32,327 nt of DNA from Syntrophaceae bacterium UBA4778 (GTDB taxonomy: Bacteria; Desulfobacterota; Syntrophia; Syntrophales; UBA4778), in contig DHHG01000046.1 of assembly GCA_002403175.1 (NCBI GenBank), forward strand, positions 1 through 32,327, given 5' to 3'. Numbering within the stretch: position 1 is the first letter of the stretch; every line of letters starts with the position of its first letter. This document shows, piece after piece, positions 31,228-32,327 of the stretch. A model generated the notes under the pieces. That model had not been told where the DNA came from. It saw only the letters and a list, made by a program, of their open reading frames with translations, and ran no database searches. A program made the position numbers and the translations under genes.

Positions 31228-32327
31228 TTAACCTTTATGAGGCATCTCGGTGCCTCGTTTCGTGTACTTCGTATGAAGCAGCTTATGCGATTTGTGGCCG
31301 AGCGGCTCTTTCAGGAATACTTCATAAGCTTTTTTCACGGAAGGACTTTCATGCGACTGGCGCAGTTTCTGCACTTTACCATCATCGAAATAGAGCGCTT
31401 CCGAACGAAGCACGCGGATTTCATTGTTGGTCGGTATCGGCTCACCGCCACCGGCTATGCAGCCACCCGGACAACACATAATTTCAATAAAGGCGTAATC
31501 AGCTTTGCCCTCTCTGATTTTGTCCATCACCTTGCGGGCGTTGCCCAATCCATGCGCTACAGCAACCTTGACTTTACCCAAGGCGCCTACTTCAACCGTG
31601 GCTTCCTTGACACCTTCGAGTCCGCGCACCGGTGTAATATCAAGGCTGGGCAGATTCTGTCCGGTCACGACCGCATAAACAGTCCTGAGGGCAGCTTCCA
31701 TAACACCGCCTGTCGCACCGAAAATCGTTGCGGCGCCGGTGTATTCTCCCATGGGGGCATCGTATTCTTCATCTTTCAAATTATTGAAGTCGATGCCCGC
31801 TTCCTTGATCATCCGCGCCAGTTCGCGCGTAGTCAAGACATAATCCACATCCTGGAATCCGCTGTCGCTCATCTCCGGCCGCTGCGCTTCGAACTTCTTG
31901 GCTGTGCAGGGCATAATGGAAACAGACACGATATCCTTCGGATCAATCCCTTCCAACTCGGCATAATAGGATTTCGCCAATGCGCCGAACATCTGCTGGG
32001 GGGATTTACAGGTTGACAGATGGTCGAGCAGATCGGGATAGAAGTGTTCGCAGAACTTGATCCATCCGGGACTGCAGGATGTAATCATCGGCAGGGTTCC
32101 ACCTGTCTTGACCCGCTGCAGAAGCTCGTTTCCTTCTTCGATGATTGTCAGGTCCGCCGTGAAATTCGTGTCGAACACCTTGTCGAAACCGAGTTTCCTC
32201 AGGGCAGCAATCATTTTTCCGGTTACAAGCGTTCCCGGTTTCATCCCGAATTCCTCGCCGAGGGCCGCGCGAATGGCCGGCGCTTCCTGTACGACTACAT
32301 GTTTGGACGGGTCATTCAGGGCCTTCC
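31228..32327 (-). CDS. hydA: [FeFe]-hydrogenase catalytic subunit, C-terminal part (cut by window edge)
   Basis: Catalyses reversible proton reduction to H2 at the H-cluster. The frame is open to the right window edge; the visible 365 residues begin in ALNDPSKHVVVQEAP, so the N-terminal Fe-S domains are outside. H-cluster motifs, numbered from ATG 32244: L1 TSCSPGWIK (55-63), L2 MPCTAKKFE (111-119), L3 EIMCCPGGCIAGGG (254-267). The C-terminal end (SHESPSVKKAYEVFLKEPLG) is the small-subunit-like segment with a short HLLHT-type tail. L1 has Ser where many enzymes carry the proton-relay Cys (TSCCP), and L3 has Cys in place of the usual Ala (MACPGGC). A terminator follows. Confidence 0.95.
   Translation of the reverse strand, partial: KALNDPSKHVVVQEAPAIRAALGEEFGMKPGTLVTGKMIAALRKLGFDKVFDTNFTADLTIIEEGNELLQRVKTGGTLPMITSCSPGWIKFCEHFYPDLLDHLSTCKSPQQMFGALAKSYYAELEGIDPKDIVSVSIMPCTAKKFEAQRPEMSDSGFQDVDYVLTTRELARMIKEAGIDFNNLKDEEYDAPMGEYTGAATIFGATGGVMEAALRTVYAVVTGQNLPSLDITPVRGLEGVKEATVEVGALGKVKVAVAHGLGNARKVMDKIREGKADYAFIEIMCCPGGCIAGGGEPIPTNNEIRVLRSEALYFDDGKVQKLRQSHESPSVKKAYEVFLKEPLGHKSHKLLHTKYTKRGTEMPHKG

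Noticed and set aside
31144..32016. 290-codon plus-strand open frame opposite hydA
   Set aside because: It is a shadow of the hydrogenase reading frame and has no start signals.
1..32327. CRISPR array, prophage or insertion sequence
   Set aside because: No evenly spaced direct repeats, no cas, phage structural, integrase or transposase genes were seen anywhere in the window.

Overview
The window looks like a chromosomal stretch from an anaerobic, fermentative or syntrophic member of the Desulfobacterota (former Deltaproteobacteria), probably near Syntrophales. I infer this from the gene order rpsF-rpsR-DUF2232-rplI-dnaB, PEP-CTERM surface proteins, an [FeFe]-hydrogenase with its maturation genes, a NuoG-like formate dehydrogenase and a tungsten-type aldehyde oxidoreductase. 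I could not run any database search, so the taxon is an inference.

Region 1 (1-3.9 kb, minus strand) is the ribosomal/replication operon rpsF, rpsR, a polytopic DUF2232 protein, rplI, dnaB. Region 2 (3.9-7.4 kb, minus) is a cyclic-di-GMP signalling block: a PAS-GGDEF cyclase with its own terminator, and a coupled operon of a small HD-GYP-N-like protein, an HDOD protein and a REC-GGDEF protein. The REC-GGDEF gene is interrupted by an in-frame TAA at codon 21. Region 3 (7.4-9.5 kb) is mostly non-coding. It holds three successive inverted repeats, a PEP-CTERM protein gene and a tRNA-Arg(CCG).

Region 4 (9.5-17.9 kb, plus) holds an AMIN/amidase/triple-LysM cell-wall hydrolase, an AI-2E-family membrane protein, hisC, an AOR-family oxidoreductase, a processive family-2 glycosyltransferase and a flavin-reductase-like protein. 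Region 5 (17.9-22.8 kb) is AT-richer and accessory in character: a secreted pentapeptide-repeat protein, a Cys-rich PAS protein, a second PEP-CTERM protein, an SH3-NlpC/P60 lipoprotein and a small CxxC protein, with long gene-poor gaps.

Region 6 (22.8 kb to the end, minus) is a hydrogen/formate metabolism block. In transcription order it reads: [FeFe]-hydrogenase hydA (cut by the window edge, with a terminator), aspA, hydF (overlapping aspA), a TM1266-type small regulator, hydG, a formate dehydrogenase alpha subunit with NuoG-like Fe-S domains, and an alpha/beta hydrolase. hydE is not in the window. Several spacers here carry degenerate simple repeats of the CCTTGAACCCT / CACTTGTCACT kind.

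The most interesting items are the nonsense-interrupted, translationally coupled REC-GGDEF gene; the possible structured RNA at 7631-7805; the aspartase coupled to hydF, which suggests a local ammonium source for H-cluster assembly; and the two-cluster Cys-rich PAS protein. No CRISPR array, prophage, intact insertion sequence or clearly new defence system was seen.
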